Source: SIG607 sp045648445 (lineage in GTDB: Bacteria > Bacillota > Clostridia > Oscillospirales > Acutalibacteraceae). From it: 64,000 nt of DNA. Within the stretch, counting starts at the first letter, position 1. Each line of letters opens with the position of its first letter. The notes beneath the pieces were generated by a model. The model searched no databases. It was not told the DNA's origin and worked only from the letters and a program-made list of their open reading frames with translations. This document shows positions 41,235-50,317 of the stretch, piece by piece. Position numbers and translations under genes: made by a program. The stretch covers positions 62,001 to 126,000 of the forward strand of contig JAZRNY010000001.1 in NCBI GenBank assembly GCA_045648445.1, written 5' to 3'.

Positions 41235-42860
41235 ATGATGTTAAGTTCTATTGACGTTTCACTTTGGCAAACGATGTTAAAGGGCGGTTACCTTAACCTT
41301 AAACGCAATATGGCGGTAATCGACCAACTTAACGTATTCCCTGTTCCCGACGGTGATACGGGAAAAAATATGACCATGACTATAGAAGGCGGCGCAACCG
41401 GTACAAAGGGCAACTTTGCTTCTATTGGCGAAATGATGAAAAACTTTTCGCGCAACTGTCTTCTTTCTGCCCGCGGAAATTCGGGCGTAATTCTTTCTCA
41501 GTTTATAAGAGGTATTGCCGTAGGCAGTGAAAATGTTGAAGCCTTTGATTTTAATACATTTAAATCGGCATTTCAGTCGGGCAAGGAATATGCTTACAAC
41601 GCAGTCGCCGTTCCCACCGAAGGCACCATTCTTACCCTTATCCGTGAAGGAAGCGACTATTTAAATTCAAAGGATTTTTCCGATTTTGAAGAACTTTTCA
41701 CTTTGCTTATTAAAGAACTTCACCGTTCGTTACAACACACCCCCGAACTATTACCCGTTTTAAAGGAAGCGGGTGTTGTTGACAGCGGCGGCGCAGGTCT
41801 TGTTTGCATTTTTGAGGGTATGCTTTCAGCCTTAAAGGGCGAAGAAATCGACGATACCGAAATGGTTGAAAATTCTAACGAATTCGTTTTTTCATCAGGT
41901 TTTGATGAAAACAGTGTTTTAGAATACGGTTACTGTACCGAATTTATTTTACAGTTATTAAAGGCAAAAACCGATATTGACGCGTTTTCGCTTAGCGCCC
42001 TTACCGAAAAACTGGGTCAACTTGGTGACTCGGTAGTCACCGTTCAAGACGGAAGTTTAGTAAAGGTGCACGTTCACACATTTGAACCCGAAACCGTTAT
42101 TGCCCACGTTCGTCAGTTTGGCGAACTTGTTACGGTGAAAATCGAAAATATGTCGGTTCAGCACAGTGAAATAAAGGCTGAAGAAAAAGAAAAACAGAAA
42201 TTTTCTATTGTTGCCACTTCTTCGGGAGAGGGTATAAGCAGTTTTTTCACCGGAATAGGCGTTGACGTTATAATCGACGGCGGAAGAACCAACAACCCCA
42301 GCGCTGAAGATTTTATTGAAGCCTTTAAAAAGACTAATGCCGAGCACATTATAGTGCTTCCCAACGATTCAAACATAGTTCTTACCGCTTTACAGGCAGC
42401 CGAACTTTACGACAAAGCCGATATTAGAGTTATTAAAACCAAATCACTTGCAGAAGGTTTTTCAGCCCTTTCAATGATGGATTTGTCGGTTGACAGCGTT
42501 GAGCAACTTATCCTTGATATGACCTGTTGTCTTGACAACGTTGAAACAGGCTACGTAACCACCTCCACAAGAGATGCTTTAATAAGCGGCATAGAAATCA
42601 AAAAAGGACAGTGGATTGGTCTTGAGGGCGACAATGTTTATACTTCGGTTGACGATCCTCTTACCGCCGCTATGGAACTATTCAGAAAACTGCCCGACAT
42701 TGAAGAAAAGCAGGTTATTACCGCCTTTTACGGAATGGGCGCAACCCAAGAAGAAGTTATAAAACTTGAAGAAATGTTCAAGGAAGAATTCCCACTTATC
42801 GAAATCGGTTTTATTGAAGGCAAACAGGAAGTATACCGCTATATTTTCGCTATAGAATAG
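41235..42860 (+). CDS. fakA: Fatty acid kinase catalytic subunit
   Basis: A 541-residue FakA/YloV-type protein. The N-terminal DAK2 (DhaL-like) ATP-binding domain has NVFPVPDGDTGKNM with the three Mg-binding Asp residues and SRNCLLSARGNSGVILSQF. The middle domain (VVDSGGAGLVCIFEGML, HVHTFEPE) and the C-terminal DegV-like domain are typical. It phosphorylates FakB-bound fatty acid to acyl phosphate, which PlsX can pass to ACP or PlsY to glycerol 3-phosphate. It lies 3 bases after fakB2. Confidence 0.93.
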   Translation: MMLSSIDVSLWQTMLKGGYLNLKRNMAVIDQLNVFPVPDGDTGKNMTMTIEGGATGTKGNFASIGEMMKNFSRNCLLSARGNSGVILSQFIRGIAVGSENVEAFDFNTFKSAFQSGKEYAYNAVAVPTEGTILTLIREGSDYLNSKDFSDFEELFTLLIKELHRSLQHTPELLPVLKEAGVVDSGGAGLVCIFEGMLSALKGEEIDDTEMVENSNEFVFSSGFDENSVLEYGYCTEFILQLLKAKTDIDAFSLSALTEKLGQLGDSVVTVQDGSLVKVHVHTFEPETVIAHVRQFGELVTVKIENMSVQHSEIKAEEKEKQKFSIVATSSGEGISSFFTGIGVDVIIDGGRTNNPSAEDFIEAFKKTNAEHIIVLPNDSNIVLTALQAAELYDKADIRVIKTKSLAEGFSALSMMDLSVDSVEQLILDMTCCLDNVETGYVTTSTRDALISGIEIKKGQWIGLEGDNVYTSVDDPLTAAMELFRKLPDIEEKQVITAFYGMGATQEEVIKLEEMFKEEFPLIEIGFIEGKQEVYRYIFAIE

Positions 42861-42870
42861 AGGAAATAAA

Positions 42871-43851
42871 TTGAAAAAAGTTATAATTGATATTTACGGC
42901 GCAGATAACGGACCTGAGCCTATTATAAAAGGCGCTTTAAAGGCTATGGAAATATACGGCGATTTAGGCGTTGTATTCGTAGGAAATAAAAATACCGTTA
43001 CCGCCATTACCGGCGACAGCGACCGCATTGAAATAATTGAAACAGACGATTACATTAAAAACGAAGAAAATCCACAGGTGGTTTTCAGTGGCAGAGAGCA
43101 GAGTTCTATGGTTCTCTCCCTTAAAAACCTAAAAAGCAACGACGACTGCATAGGTATGCTGAGCGCAGGAAGTACCGGCGCGCTTCTTATCGGTTCTATA
43201 CGTCATTTAGGTCTTATAAAAGGCCTTAGAACCCCCGCACTTTCTTCCGACTTGCCCCTTTATAACGGCAAAACAGTATGTCTTGTTGACTGTGGCGCAA
43301 ACATTGCCTGTACCCCTCATGACCTTGTTCGTTTTGCTTTAATGGGCAACGCTTTTAAAGAATGTGTATGCCCCGACACAAAACCGAAAGTTGCTCTTTT
43401 GTCGGTTGGAAAAGAAGAAGGCAAAGGCAACGACCTTACAAAAGAAGCCTATTCTTTAATAAAAGAACTTCCCCTTAACTTTATAGGAAATATGGAAGGC
43501 AGCGATTTGGTGACAGGTTACGCCGACGTAGTTGTCAGCGACGGTTTTTCAGGCAACATAATTTTAAAATGCGCCGAGGCTTCCGGTCTTATTGCCAAAG
43601 GAATCGTAGATCAAATAGCCAAAAACGAAAACAGAAGTGACGACCCTCTTATTAAAGCAATTTCCCATTATATAAATCAAACCTTTAACTATAACGCGCG
43701 TGGCGGAGCTACATTTTTGGGCACCGAAAAAACCGTTATCAAAATGCACGGATGCGCAGTTGAAGATACTGTTGTTTCTTGCATTGAACAGTTGTTAAGG
43801 CTTGAAAAAGCAGGTTTTAGAGAAAAAATTAAAAAGGCTATGGAAAAATAA
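42871..43851 (+). CDS. plsX: Phosphate acyltransferase PlsX
   Basis: Interconverts acyl-ACP and acyl phosphate. TTG 42871 follows GAGGA by 6 bases, giving 326 residues. Motifs are present but variant: IDIYGADNGPEPIIKGA for the usual DAMGGD, AGSTGALL for AGNTGALM, VDCGANIACTP, and GNMEGSDL for GNIEGRD. Its place in the fak operon directly couples exogenous fatty acids to ACP. No fapR, fabD or fabG follows, unlike in Bacillus. Confidence 0.9.
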   Translation: MKKVIIDIYGADNGPEPIIKGALKAMEIYGDLGVVFVGNKNTVTAITGDSDRIEIIETDDYIKNEENPQVVFSGREQSSMVLSLKNLKSNDDCIGMLSAGSTGALLIGSIRHLGLIKGLRTPALSSDLPLYNGKTVCLVDCGANIACTPHDLVRFALMGNAFKECVCPDTKPKVALLSVGKEEGKGNDLTKEAYSLIKELPLNFIGNMEGSDLVTGYADVVVSDGFSGNIILKCAEASGLIAKGIVDQIAKNENRSDDPLIKAISHYINQTFNYNARGGATFLGTEKTVIKMHGCAVEDTVVSCIEQLLRLEKAGFREKIKKAMEK

Positions 43852-43854
43852 AAA

Positions 43855-43880
43855 ACCGACCGCTTGAGCGGTCGGTAAAT
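43855..43880. terminator. Terminator between plsX and the glycosyltransferase gene
   Basis: ACCGACCGCT (43855-43864) pairs with AGCGGTCGGT (43867-43876), tight loop, A run before and T-containing run after. Confidence 0.82.
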
Positions 43881-44900
43881 TTATCCTATCCACAATATTC
43901 TGTGCATAATTTTATGTATTTGATACTCAACGAAAAGTACAAGTAACATACCAACAAAAAGCAACAAAAATAACGGAACAACCTGAGTAAAAGCGCCAAC
44001 AAGTTTTATAATGCCGGTATATGCGCTTGCCCTTATGGCGCCAAACAAAAGCGTTCTGAAATAATCTTTATACATAACCTTTCGGAACACCACAAAGCGT
44101 TGTAAAAAGATTGAAATCAAGGTTGAAACAACCACTGAAAAAGGCACTGCCACGTAAGCCTGATTGTAATTTAAAAATGCCGAAATAAAAGCAAAGGCAA
44201 AAATCATAATAATAACGCTTACAAGTGACGGCCAAAGGCTTGAAAAAAGTCTTTTGTAAATGCGAACCGTATCCTTAACGGGATTAAAATGAGAACTTTT
44301 GTTACCGTCTATGTAAATTGCTTTAATAGGCATTGTGGCGATTTTTACACCCTGTTTATCCGCAAAGCATAGCATATTCATTTCGTAGTCGTACTTATCG
44401 CCCTTAACCTTTAAAAGCCAATCTATATGTTTTTTATAAAAACCTCTTAACCCCGACTGATTATCGTCAAAATAATGTCCTGTAAGAATGGTATAAACAA
44501 TTCTTGAAAGAACGTTACCGAATTTTGAACGGAAAGGTATTTTTCCTTGAAGGTATCTTACGCTTAAAACGAAATCGTTACCGCTTTCAAGTTTTTCTCT
44601 GACACGCACAATATCTTCAACCCTGTGTTGTCCGTCGGCATCAGCCGTTATAATATGTTCTTCTTCGGGGAAATATTCCAAAACCGAAGAAAAACCTTTT
44701 TTAAGCGCAGCGCCTTTACCCTCGTTTTCTTTTGAATGTATAACCTTAGCATAGGGTGTTACCGCTTCAAAAATATTATTACAAGCGCAACTGCTGCCGT
44801 CATCTACTATAAGTATACGGAAATCGTTTCGGTTAAGTTCTTCAACCAGTTTAACAAGTTCCTCGTCGGGCTGATATGCAGGTATCACCACAACACTCAT
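43881..44900 (-). CDS. Glycosyltransferase family 2 fused to GtrA-like membrane domain
   Basis: A 339-residue fusion. Residues 1-215 are a GT-A fold glycosyltransferase: VVIPAYQPDEELV, LIVDDGSS, GKGAALKKGF and TADADGQH (metal-binding DxD). Residues 225-339 have four hydrophobic helices typical of GtrA/flippase-associated proteins. Such fusions load a sugar onto undecaprenyl phosphate or move it across the membrane for wall glycan glycosylation. The start overlaps the upstream hydrolase stop by 4 bases. Confidence 0.9.
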   Translation of the reverse strand: MSVVVIPAYQPDEELVKLVEELNRNDFRILIVDDGSSCACNNIFEAVTPYAKVIHSKENEGKGAALKKGFSSVLEYFPEEEHIITADADGQHRVEDIVRVREKLESGNDFVLSVRYLQGKIPFRSKFGNVLSRIVYTILTGHYFDDNQSGLRGFYKKHIDWLLKVKGDKYDYEMNMLCFADKQGVKIATMPIKAIYIDGNKSSHFNPVKDTVRIYKRLFSSLWPSLVSVIIMIFAFAFISAFLNYNQAYVAVPFSVVVSTLISIFLQRFVVFRKVMYKDYFRTLLFGAIRASAYTGIIKLVGAFTQVVPLFLLLFVGMLLVLFVEYQIHKIMHRILWIG

Positions 44901-45835
44901 TTAAGTTCCCCCTCGTTTTTAAAAAAACTGTCAATATTTTCTATTAACATATTATTTGCCGTTCCATCGGCATCAAATAAAAGATTTGTGTGACCGTCGC
45001 TTCCTTTTTGGTCCATAATAAGCATTGTTGCGTTTTTATTATCTTCCTTCAGGTGCGAAAATACCGAATATTTATTTTTCGGGTAAATTTCATCCTTTTC
45101 GCCCTGTACCACCAAAACGGGAATATCGGAGTTAATTATATTTTCATTCACTTTAGTGTTAACCGTTTCTTTATCAAAAAGAACGTTTTGATAAAACCAC
45201 AAAAAAGGATAATTAATATATGCAACAAAACCAACCTTATCGGCTACAGGCTGAATAAGCGCCTCCATGCAACTGTTGACTCCGCTTACACTTACGGCAG
45301 CCTTTAGGTCATAGCCGTCATCCAACACACTTAAAACTGCATAGGCACCGCGACTGTGTCCTAACAAATAAATATCTTTATAACCGAAATTATTGTTTGC
45401 TTTTAAAAACTCAAGCGCACTTTTAAGGTCGTATACAGTTTGCGAAAAACCCTTTGAATTTTCACCCTCGCTTTTTAAATAACCGGTAGTATCAAAGGTA
45501 AAAACGGCATACCCTTTATCGCTTAGTTCTTTTATCTGCCAAATATAATCGTCAGCCACCGCTTTATATCCCGTTACCAGTACTATAAGCGAGTTTGAAC
45601 TGCCTTTATAAAAATATCCGCAAAGGTTATTTTCACCGCTTTTAAAAGCAACTTCGTTTCTATCATTTAAAAAAGCGGAAAGACTATTATCAACCTGCGG
45701 CGCCACGTCGTAACGGCTAAATGTAAAATCACAAATGACTTTTGTTAAAGTTAGTGATATAATAATAAATGCAAAGAAGAAAATAATGATAATTTTCCAT
45801 ATCCTATTATAAGATTTCTTCATGGAAGATACCAC
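44897..45835 (-). CDS. Membrane-anchored alpha/beta hydrolase
   Basis: A 312-residue protein with an N-terminal transmembrane anchor (IIIIFFFAFIIISLTLTKVI). GTG 45835 has a well-placed AAGGGA ribosome site. The nucleophile elbow is GHSRG (Ser near 153), the Asp is in QGEKDEIYPKNKY and the His is in DGHTNLLF. The extracytoplasmic catalytic domain suggests a lipid or cell-wall ester hydrolase. It is coupled to the GT2-GtrA gene, which supports an envelope glycan role. Confidence 0.85.
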   Translation of the reverse strand: MVSSMKKSYNRIWKIIIIFFFAFIIISLTLTKVICDFTFSRYDVAPQVDNSLSAFLNDRNEVAFKSGENNLCGYFYKGSSNSLIVLVTGYKAVADDYIWQIKELSDKGYAVFTFDTTGYLKSEGENSKGFSQTVYDLKSALEFLKANNNFGYKDIYLLGHSRGAYAVLSVLDDGYDLKAAVSVSGVNSCMEALIQPVADKVGFVAYINYPFLWFYQNVLFDKETVNTKVNENIINSDIPVLVVQGEKDEIYPKNKYSVFSHLKEDNKNATMLIMDQKGSDGHTNLLFDADGTANNMLIENIDSFFKNEGELK

Positions 45836-45875
45836 TATTATTCCCTTCTTTACTATAAATATTTGGAGTGAATAT

Positions 45876-46844
45876 ATGAAAACCGACTATCCAAAAATTT
45901 TAAATGAAGAACAATACTCAAAACAAATGCCGATTATTGAAAAAGAATTAAATTCAATGCGCGAAATCGTTTATCTTGAAAGTTTTGACGGTAATAAAAT
46001 TTACAGTGAATGTTATCTTCAAGAAAACGCCGACAAAAGTATTGTTATTCTGCACGGCTTTACCGAGTTTGCGCCGAAATACCGCGAAACCGTAGCCTAT
46101 TTTTTAAAACTTAATTACAACGTATTCGTTTACGACCAAAGGGGTCACGGACTTTCATACCGCGAAGCGCAAGATTTAACTTTAGTGCACGTAAACTCTT
46201 TTAAAAACTATATTAAAGACCTTGAATATATAATAGAAAAACTTATAAAGGTTAAGGCAAAAGGTTTGCCCATACATTTATTTTCACATTCTATGGGAGG
46301 TGCAGTAGCGCTTCTTTATATGATGAAAAACAGCGAAAACATTCAAAAAGCCGTTCTTTCTTCCCCTATGATAAGTCCAAAAACAAAAAACGTACCGCGA
46401 GCGCTAGTTATGCTTATGGTAGCCTGTCACGGTTTGTTTTTAGGTTGGAAAAGACCCTTTGTTTTTGCAGGAAAATTTGACCCCGACGTAAAAATAAAGG
46501 ACACCCTTGACACCTCTCCATCGCGTTTTAGCGCTACTATGAAAATTCGAAAACTTCGTCCCGAATACCAGTCAGCCGCTGCCACTAACAAATGGATGTG
46601 GGATGCGCTTGCAGTACAAAATAAAATTATGCGCAAAAACAAACTTAAAAAAATAGAGTCGAAGGTGCTTATAATCAGCGCCGAAAACGAAACGGTAGTT
46701 AAAAACGAATTTCACCCAAAGGTAAACGCCTTGCTAAAAAACTCTACTAATATTACCGTTGGCTGCGCAAAACATAATATTTTCTTTTCTTCAGGTGAAA
46801 CTTTAGAAAATTACTATAATCTGCTTTTCGACTTTCTTTCCTAA
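45876..46844 (+). CDS. Lysophospholipase/monoacylglycerol-lipase-type alpha/beta hydrolase
   Basis: A 322-residue intracellular serine hydrolase (Hydrolase_4 group). ATG 45876 follows TGGAGTGA. Typical elements: ILHGFTEFAPKYRE, VYDQRGHGLSYR, the elbow SHSMGGAVAL (Ser near 134), Asp/Glu near ISAENETVVKN and the His near CAKHNIFFSS. Members cleave lysophospholipids or monoacylglycerols, so it could supply fatty acids to the fak system; that link is inference. Confidence 0.85.
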   Translation: MKTDYPKILNEEQYSKQMPIIEKELNSMREIVYLESFDGNKIYSECYLQENADKSIVILHGFTEFAPKYRETVAYFLKLNYNVFVYDQRGHGLSYREAQDLTLVHVNSFKNYIKDLEYIIEKLIKVKAKGLPIHLFSHSMGGAVALLYMMKNSENIQKAVLSSPMISPKTKNVPRALVMLMVACHGLFLGWKRPFVFAGKFDPDVKIKDTLDTSPSRFSATMKIRKLRPEYQSAAATNKWMWDALAVQNKIMRKNKLKKIESKVLIISAENETVVKNEFHPKVNALLKNSTNITVGCAKHNIFFSSGETLENYYNLLFDFLS

Positions 46845-46883
46845 TATTCTACCATAAACCCCTTATAAAAGCAACAAAAAGAA

Positions 46884-46908
46884 ACTTCCCTTATTAACCA
46901 AGGGAAGT
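46884..46908 (-). terminator. Terminator of the SSS symporter gene
   Basis: ACTTCCCTT (46884-46892) pairs with AAGGGAAGT (46900-46908); the symporter stop codon lies in the loop and a T-rich run follows on the minus strand. Confidence 0.85.
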
Positions 46909-48453
46909 CTTTTTATTAGTTACTACACTATCTTCAAAACAACTGAATTTTTCTTCAATATTTTTAGGTAAAGTCTTTTGCGTAAAGGCGCTTATAACAG
47001 GAACAAGCACAAGTCCGCCAACCATGGCAAACACTCCCGAATAGAGTGAATTTGTAAAGACAAAATCTAAAATGGCAAGTTTTTTAACACTGATAATTCC
47101 AACGCCGATTAAAAGTTGTATTATTTCAAGACCGACACCGAAAACGAAACTTGACGCCACCGCCGCTTTAGTGGTTTTTTTCCAATACAATCCATATAAA
47201 AACGGCGCCAAAAACGCACCTGCCAATGCCCCCCACGAAACGCCCATCATTTGCGGAATAAATACCGATGACGACCAAATGCTATCCTTTAAAATAGCAA
47301 TAACTGCCGAAATCACAATAAAGAAAACTATAAATATTCGCATAATTAAAACGCTGTGTTTTTCGCTTATTTCTTTTTTGATCGAGGGTTTTACCACGTC
47401 AAGAGTCAATGTAGAAGAAGACGTTAAAACAAGCGAAGAAAGGGTTGACATTGACGCCGATAAAACAATAACGATAACAAGCGCCACTATTGCCGACGGT
47501 AAATCTTTTATCATAGTAGGAACAATGCTGTCAAAAAGCACCTTTCCGTCTTTTATTACAGGTTGGTATAATCTTCCGAAACCGCCTAAAAAGTAACATC
47601 CGCCTGCAACGATAATTGCAAAAACTGTAGAAATTACCGTTCCTTTTTTAATAGAGTCTTCATTTTTAATAGAGTAAAATTTTCCCACCATTTGAGGAAG
47701 ACCCCAGGTGCCAAGCGAAGTCAGCATTATAACGAAGAAAAGGAATATGGGATTAGGACCGAAAATAGAAGTGTACTGGGTTCCCGCCTTTATTCCAAGG
47801 CTTTCTGCCGCTTTGTTAAAGCCTCCGTTAGAACTCAGCACCGAGCCTATTACCGCTATAATTCCAAAAAGCATTATAACGCCCTGAATAAAATCGTTAA
47901 TGGCAGTAGCCATATATCCGCCGAAAATAACGTAAATTCCCGTCAAGACCGACATTACCGTTACAATTACCCAGTAATCGATATTAAAAACGTTATTAAA
48001 AAGTGAAGAAAGTCCGTTATAAAGCGATGCCGTATACGGAATAAGAAAAATAAAAACTATGAACGAAGCGATTACTTTAAGTTTTTTACTGTCGTAACGT
48101 TTTTCAAAGAAATCGGGCATTGTCTTACTGCCAAGATGCTGGGTCATTACTCTTGTTCTTCTTCCGAGCACCGTCCATGCAATAAGCGAACCGATAAAAG
48201 CATTACCAAGTCCTATCCAGGTGGAAGCAAGACCGAAGTTCCAGCCAAACTGCCCTGCATAGCCTATAAAGATTACCGCAGAAAAATAGGAAGTACCGAA
48301 AGCAAAGGCGGTAAGCCACGGTCCGACGTTTCTGCCACCCAGTACAAAACCGTCAACGTTTGTTGAATTTTTACTGCAATAAAGCCCTACACCTATCATC
48401 AGACCAAAAAACAAAATTAACATAGGTACGGTAATTAAAGCGGTATTACTCAT
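46894..48453 (-). CDS. Sodium:solute symporter (SSS family), possible arylacetate uptake
   Basis: A 519-residue membrane protein with about 13 helices. The SSS pattern is clear: FVLGGRNVGPWLTAFAFGTSYFSAV near residue 37, WIGLGNAFIGS, and AMSTLSSLVLTSSSTLTLD (sodium site region) near residue 335. The family carries proline, acetate, sugars and phenylacetate. Shared promoter architecture with the divergent arylacid-CoA ligase/ior operon suggests it imports that pathway's substrate, but the solute is inferred from regulation, not residues. An AGGAGAA ribosome site fits ATG 48453. Confidence 0.9.
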   Translation of the reverse strand: MSNTALITVPMLILFFGLMIGVGLYCSKNSTNVDGFVLGGRNVGPWLTAFAFGTSYFSAVIFIGYAGQFGWNFGLASTWIGLGNAFIGSLIAWTVLGRRTRVMTQHLGSKTMPDFFEKRYDSKKLKVIASFIVFIFLIPYTASLYNGLSSLFNNVFNIDYWVIVTVMSVLTGIYVIFGGYMATAINDFIQGVIMLFGIIAVIGSVLSSNGGFNKAAESLGIKAGTQYTSIFGPNPIFLFFVIMLTSLGTWGLPQMVGKFYSIKNEDSIKKGTVISTVFAIIVAGGCYFLGGFGRLYQPVIKDGKVLFDSIVPTMIKDLPSAIVALVIVIVLSASMSTLSSLVLTSSSTLTLDVVKPSIKKEISEKHSVLIMRIFIVFFIVISAVIAILKDSIWSSSVFIPQMMGVSWGALAGAFLAPFLYGLYWKKTTKAAVASSFVFGVGLEIIQLLIGVGIISVKKLAILDFVFTNSLYSGVFAMVGGLVLVPVISAFTQKTLPKNIEEKFSCFEDSVVTNKKTSLG

Positions 48454-48472
48454 TTCATTCTTCTCCTTTTGT

Positions 48473-48490
48473 GCTTTAAAGTTTTAAAGC
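48473..48490. promoter_or_regulatory. Operator-like inverted repeat in the SSS leader
   Basis: GCTTTAAA-GT-TTTAAAGC is a perfect 8-bp inverted repeat placed after the symporter promoter, so a bound repressor could also block elongation or initiation. It shares the CTTTAAA half-site with the two promoter operators. Confidence 0.6.
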
Positions 48491-48507
48491 GATAAATTTA
48501 GTGTTAT

Positions 48508-48537
48508 CACTTTAGCACTTTAAAGCGAAAATGTCAA
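48508..48537 (-). promoter_or_regulatory. SSS symporter promoter with embedded operator
   Basis: On the minus strand TTGACA (48537-48532), 17-base spacer and TAAAGT (48514-48509). The spacer and -10 hold CGCTTTAAAGTGCTAAAGTG (48527-48508), which differs by one base from the element in the divergent promoter at 48618-48637. Confidence 0.75.
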
Positions 48538-48607
48538 GTTAAATTTTAAAAATTTCCCCAAAAAGTTAAAAAAATCCCTTTTTTTACCCTTTGATTCTAT
48601 TTTTTTG

Positions 48608-48637
48608 TTGACAAACACGCTTTAAAGTGTTAAAGTG
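48608..48637 (+). promoter_or_regulatory. Ligase-iorA-iorB promoter with embedded operator
   Basis: TTGACA (48608-48613), 17-base spacer, TAAAGT (48631-48636). The element CGCTTTAAAGTGTTAAAGTG (48618-48637) sits at exactly the same distance from the -35 as in the divergent promoter. TAAAGTG occurs twice as an 8-base-period direct repeat within it. Confidence 0.78.
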
Positions 48638-48667
48638 TTTATATATCAAAAAATCGAGGTAAAATTA

Positions 48668-50302
48668 ATGACTATCGTTCATCTTCTTGAAAGAAATGCA
48701 AAAGAATTTGCAAACGACACGGCACTTGTGGAAATCAATCCCGACCAGCCCGAAACCAGAAAACTCACGTGGAATGAATACGAACTGGTTCAGCCCACCA
48801 ATAAAAAGCACTACCGCAGAGAAATCAGTTGGGAAGTATTTAATGAAAAAGCGAACCGTCTTGCCAATATGCTTACCGCCAACGGAATAGGCAAAGGCAA
48901 AAAGGTTGCCATACTTTTAATGAACTGTATCGACTGGCTTCCTATTTACTTTGGTATATTAAAGGCAGGCGCACTTGCAGTTCCTCTAAACTTCCGTTAT
49001 TCTTCAGACGAAATCGACTACTGTTTAGATTTAGCCGAAGCAGACGTGCTTATTTTCGGTAATGAATTCGTAGGACGTGTAGAAGCCGTTGCAGAAAAGA
49101 TTTCAAAAAAATGCACCCTTATTTATTTAGGCGCTTCCTGTCCTGCTTTTGCAGACGACTATAACGACCTTATCAGTGAATTTTCCGGAAGTTTCCCCGA
49201 ATGTACTTTAACCGAGGAAGACGATGCCGCAATCTATTTTTCTTCAGGCACTACCGGTTTTCCAAAGGCTATTTTACATAAACACAGAAGTCTTATTCAC
49301 TCTTGCAGAGTAGAACAGGCGCATCACGGACAAACAAAGGACGACTGTTTTTTGTGTATTCCTCCCCTTTATCATACGGGCGCTAAAATGCATTGGTTCG
49401 GCAGTCTTCTTGTAGGCGGTAAAGCCGTTATTCTTAAAGGTACTGCTTCAAAAAGCATTTTAGAAGCCGCAAGCAGTGAAAAATGCTCTATTGTATGGTT
49501 GCTCGTTCCGTGGGCTCAGGATATTTTGAACGCCATTGAACGCGGTGAAATCGACCTTAAAGATTATGATTTATCCAACTGGAGACTTATGCATATAGGC
49601 GCTCAACCCGTTCCGCAAAGTCTTATTAAACGTTGGCTCGAAATATTCCCAAATCACCAGTATGATACCAACTACGGTCTTAGCGAATCTATTGGCCCCG
49701 GCGCAGTTCATCTCGGCGTTGAAAACGTACACAAGGTTGGCGCTATAGGTATTCCCGGTTACGGTTGGGAAATTAAAATTGTTGATCCCGAAGGTGAAAC
49801 CGTTACTAAGGGTGACGTTGGCGAACTTTGCCTTAAAGGTCCCGGAGTTATGACCTGTTACTATCGTGACGAAAAAGCAACAAACGATTCTATTAAGGAC
49901 GGTTGGCTTTATACAGGCGATATGGCAATGCAGGATGAAGACGGATTTATTTATCTTGTTGACCGTAAAAAAGACGTTATTATTACGGGTGGCGAAAATC
50001 TTTACCCCGTACAAATCGAAAACTTTATGGCAGGTTTTGAAAAAATCAAAGACGTTGCCGTTATAGGTCTTCCCGATGCACGTCTGGGCGAAATTGCCAC
50101 GGCAATTATTGAACTTAAAAAGGGTGTGACCTGTACCGAAGAAGAAATAAACGAATTTTGTATGGCGCTTCCCAGATACAAACGTCCGCGTAAAATCATT
50201 TTTGCCGACGTTCCACGTAATCCTACAGGCAAAATCGAAAAACCGAAACTCCGCAAAATTTACGGTGCGGAAGGTCTTGTTGATTCTCAGAACAAATCTT
50301 AA
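48668..50302 (+). CDS. Acyl/aryl-CoA ligase, ANL superfamily
   Basis: A 544-residue AMP-forming CoA ligase. ATG 48668 follows GAGGT by 8 bases; the upstream GTG lies within the promoter. A3 is YFSSGTTGFPKAILHKH, A5 YDTNYGLSESIG, A7 GWLYTGDMAMQDEDGFIYLVDR with KKDVIITGGENLYP, and the catalytic Lys is in PTGKIEKPKL. A short insertion near residue 35 (VQPTNKKHYRREI) is unusual. In this operon with iorAB the likely substrate is an arylacetate (indoleacetate, phenylacetate) or branched acid. Ligase plus IOR can run in either direction. Confidence 0.88.
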   Translation: MTIVHLLERNAKEFANDTALVEINPDQPETRKLTWNEYELVQPTNKKHYRREISWEVFNEKANRLANMLTANGIGKGKKVAILLMNCIDWLPIYFGILKAGALAVPLNFRYSSDEIDYCLDLAEADVLIFGNEFVGRVEAVAEKISKKCTLIYLGASCPAFADDYNDLISEFSGSFPECTLTEEDDAAIYFSSGTTGFPKAILHKHRSLIHSCRVEQAHHGQTKDDCFLCIPPLYHTGAKMHWFGSLLVGGKAVILKGTASKSILEAASSEKCSIVWLLVPWAQDILNAIERGEIDLKDYDLSNWRLMHIGAQPVPQSLIKRWLEIFPNHQYDTNYGLSESIGPGAVHLGVENVHKVGAIGIPGYGWEIKIVDPEGETVTKGDVGELCLKGPGVMTCYYRDEKATNDSIKDGWLYTGDMAMQDEDGFIYLVDRKKDVIITGGENLYPVQIENFMAGFEKIKDVAVIGLPDARLGEIATAIIELKKGVTCTEEEINEFCMALPRYKRPRKIIFADVPRNPTGKIEKPKLRKIYGAEGLVDSQNKS

Positions 50303-50317
50303 AAAGAGGTAAAAAAT

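Noticed and set aside
47072..47596. Plus-strand ORF of 174 codons inside the SSS symporter gene
   Set aside because: It is antisense to conserved transmembrane codons, has no ribosome site and its product has low-complexity Ile/Thr/Lys composition.
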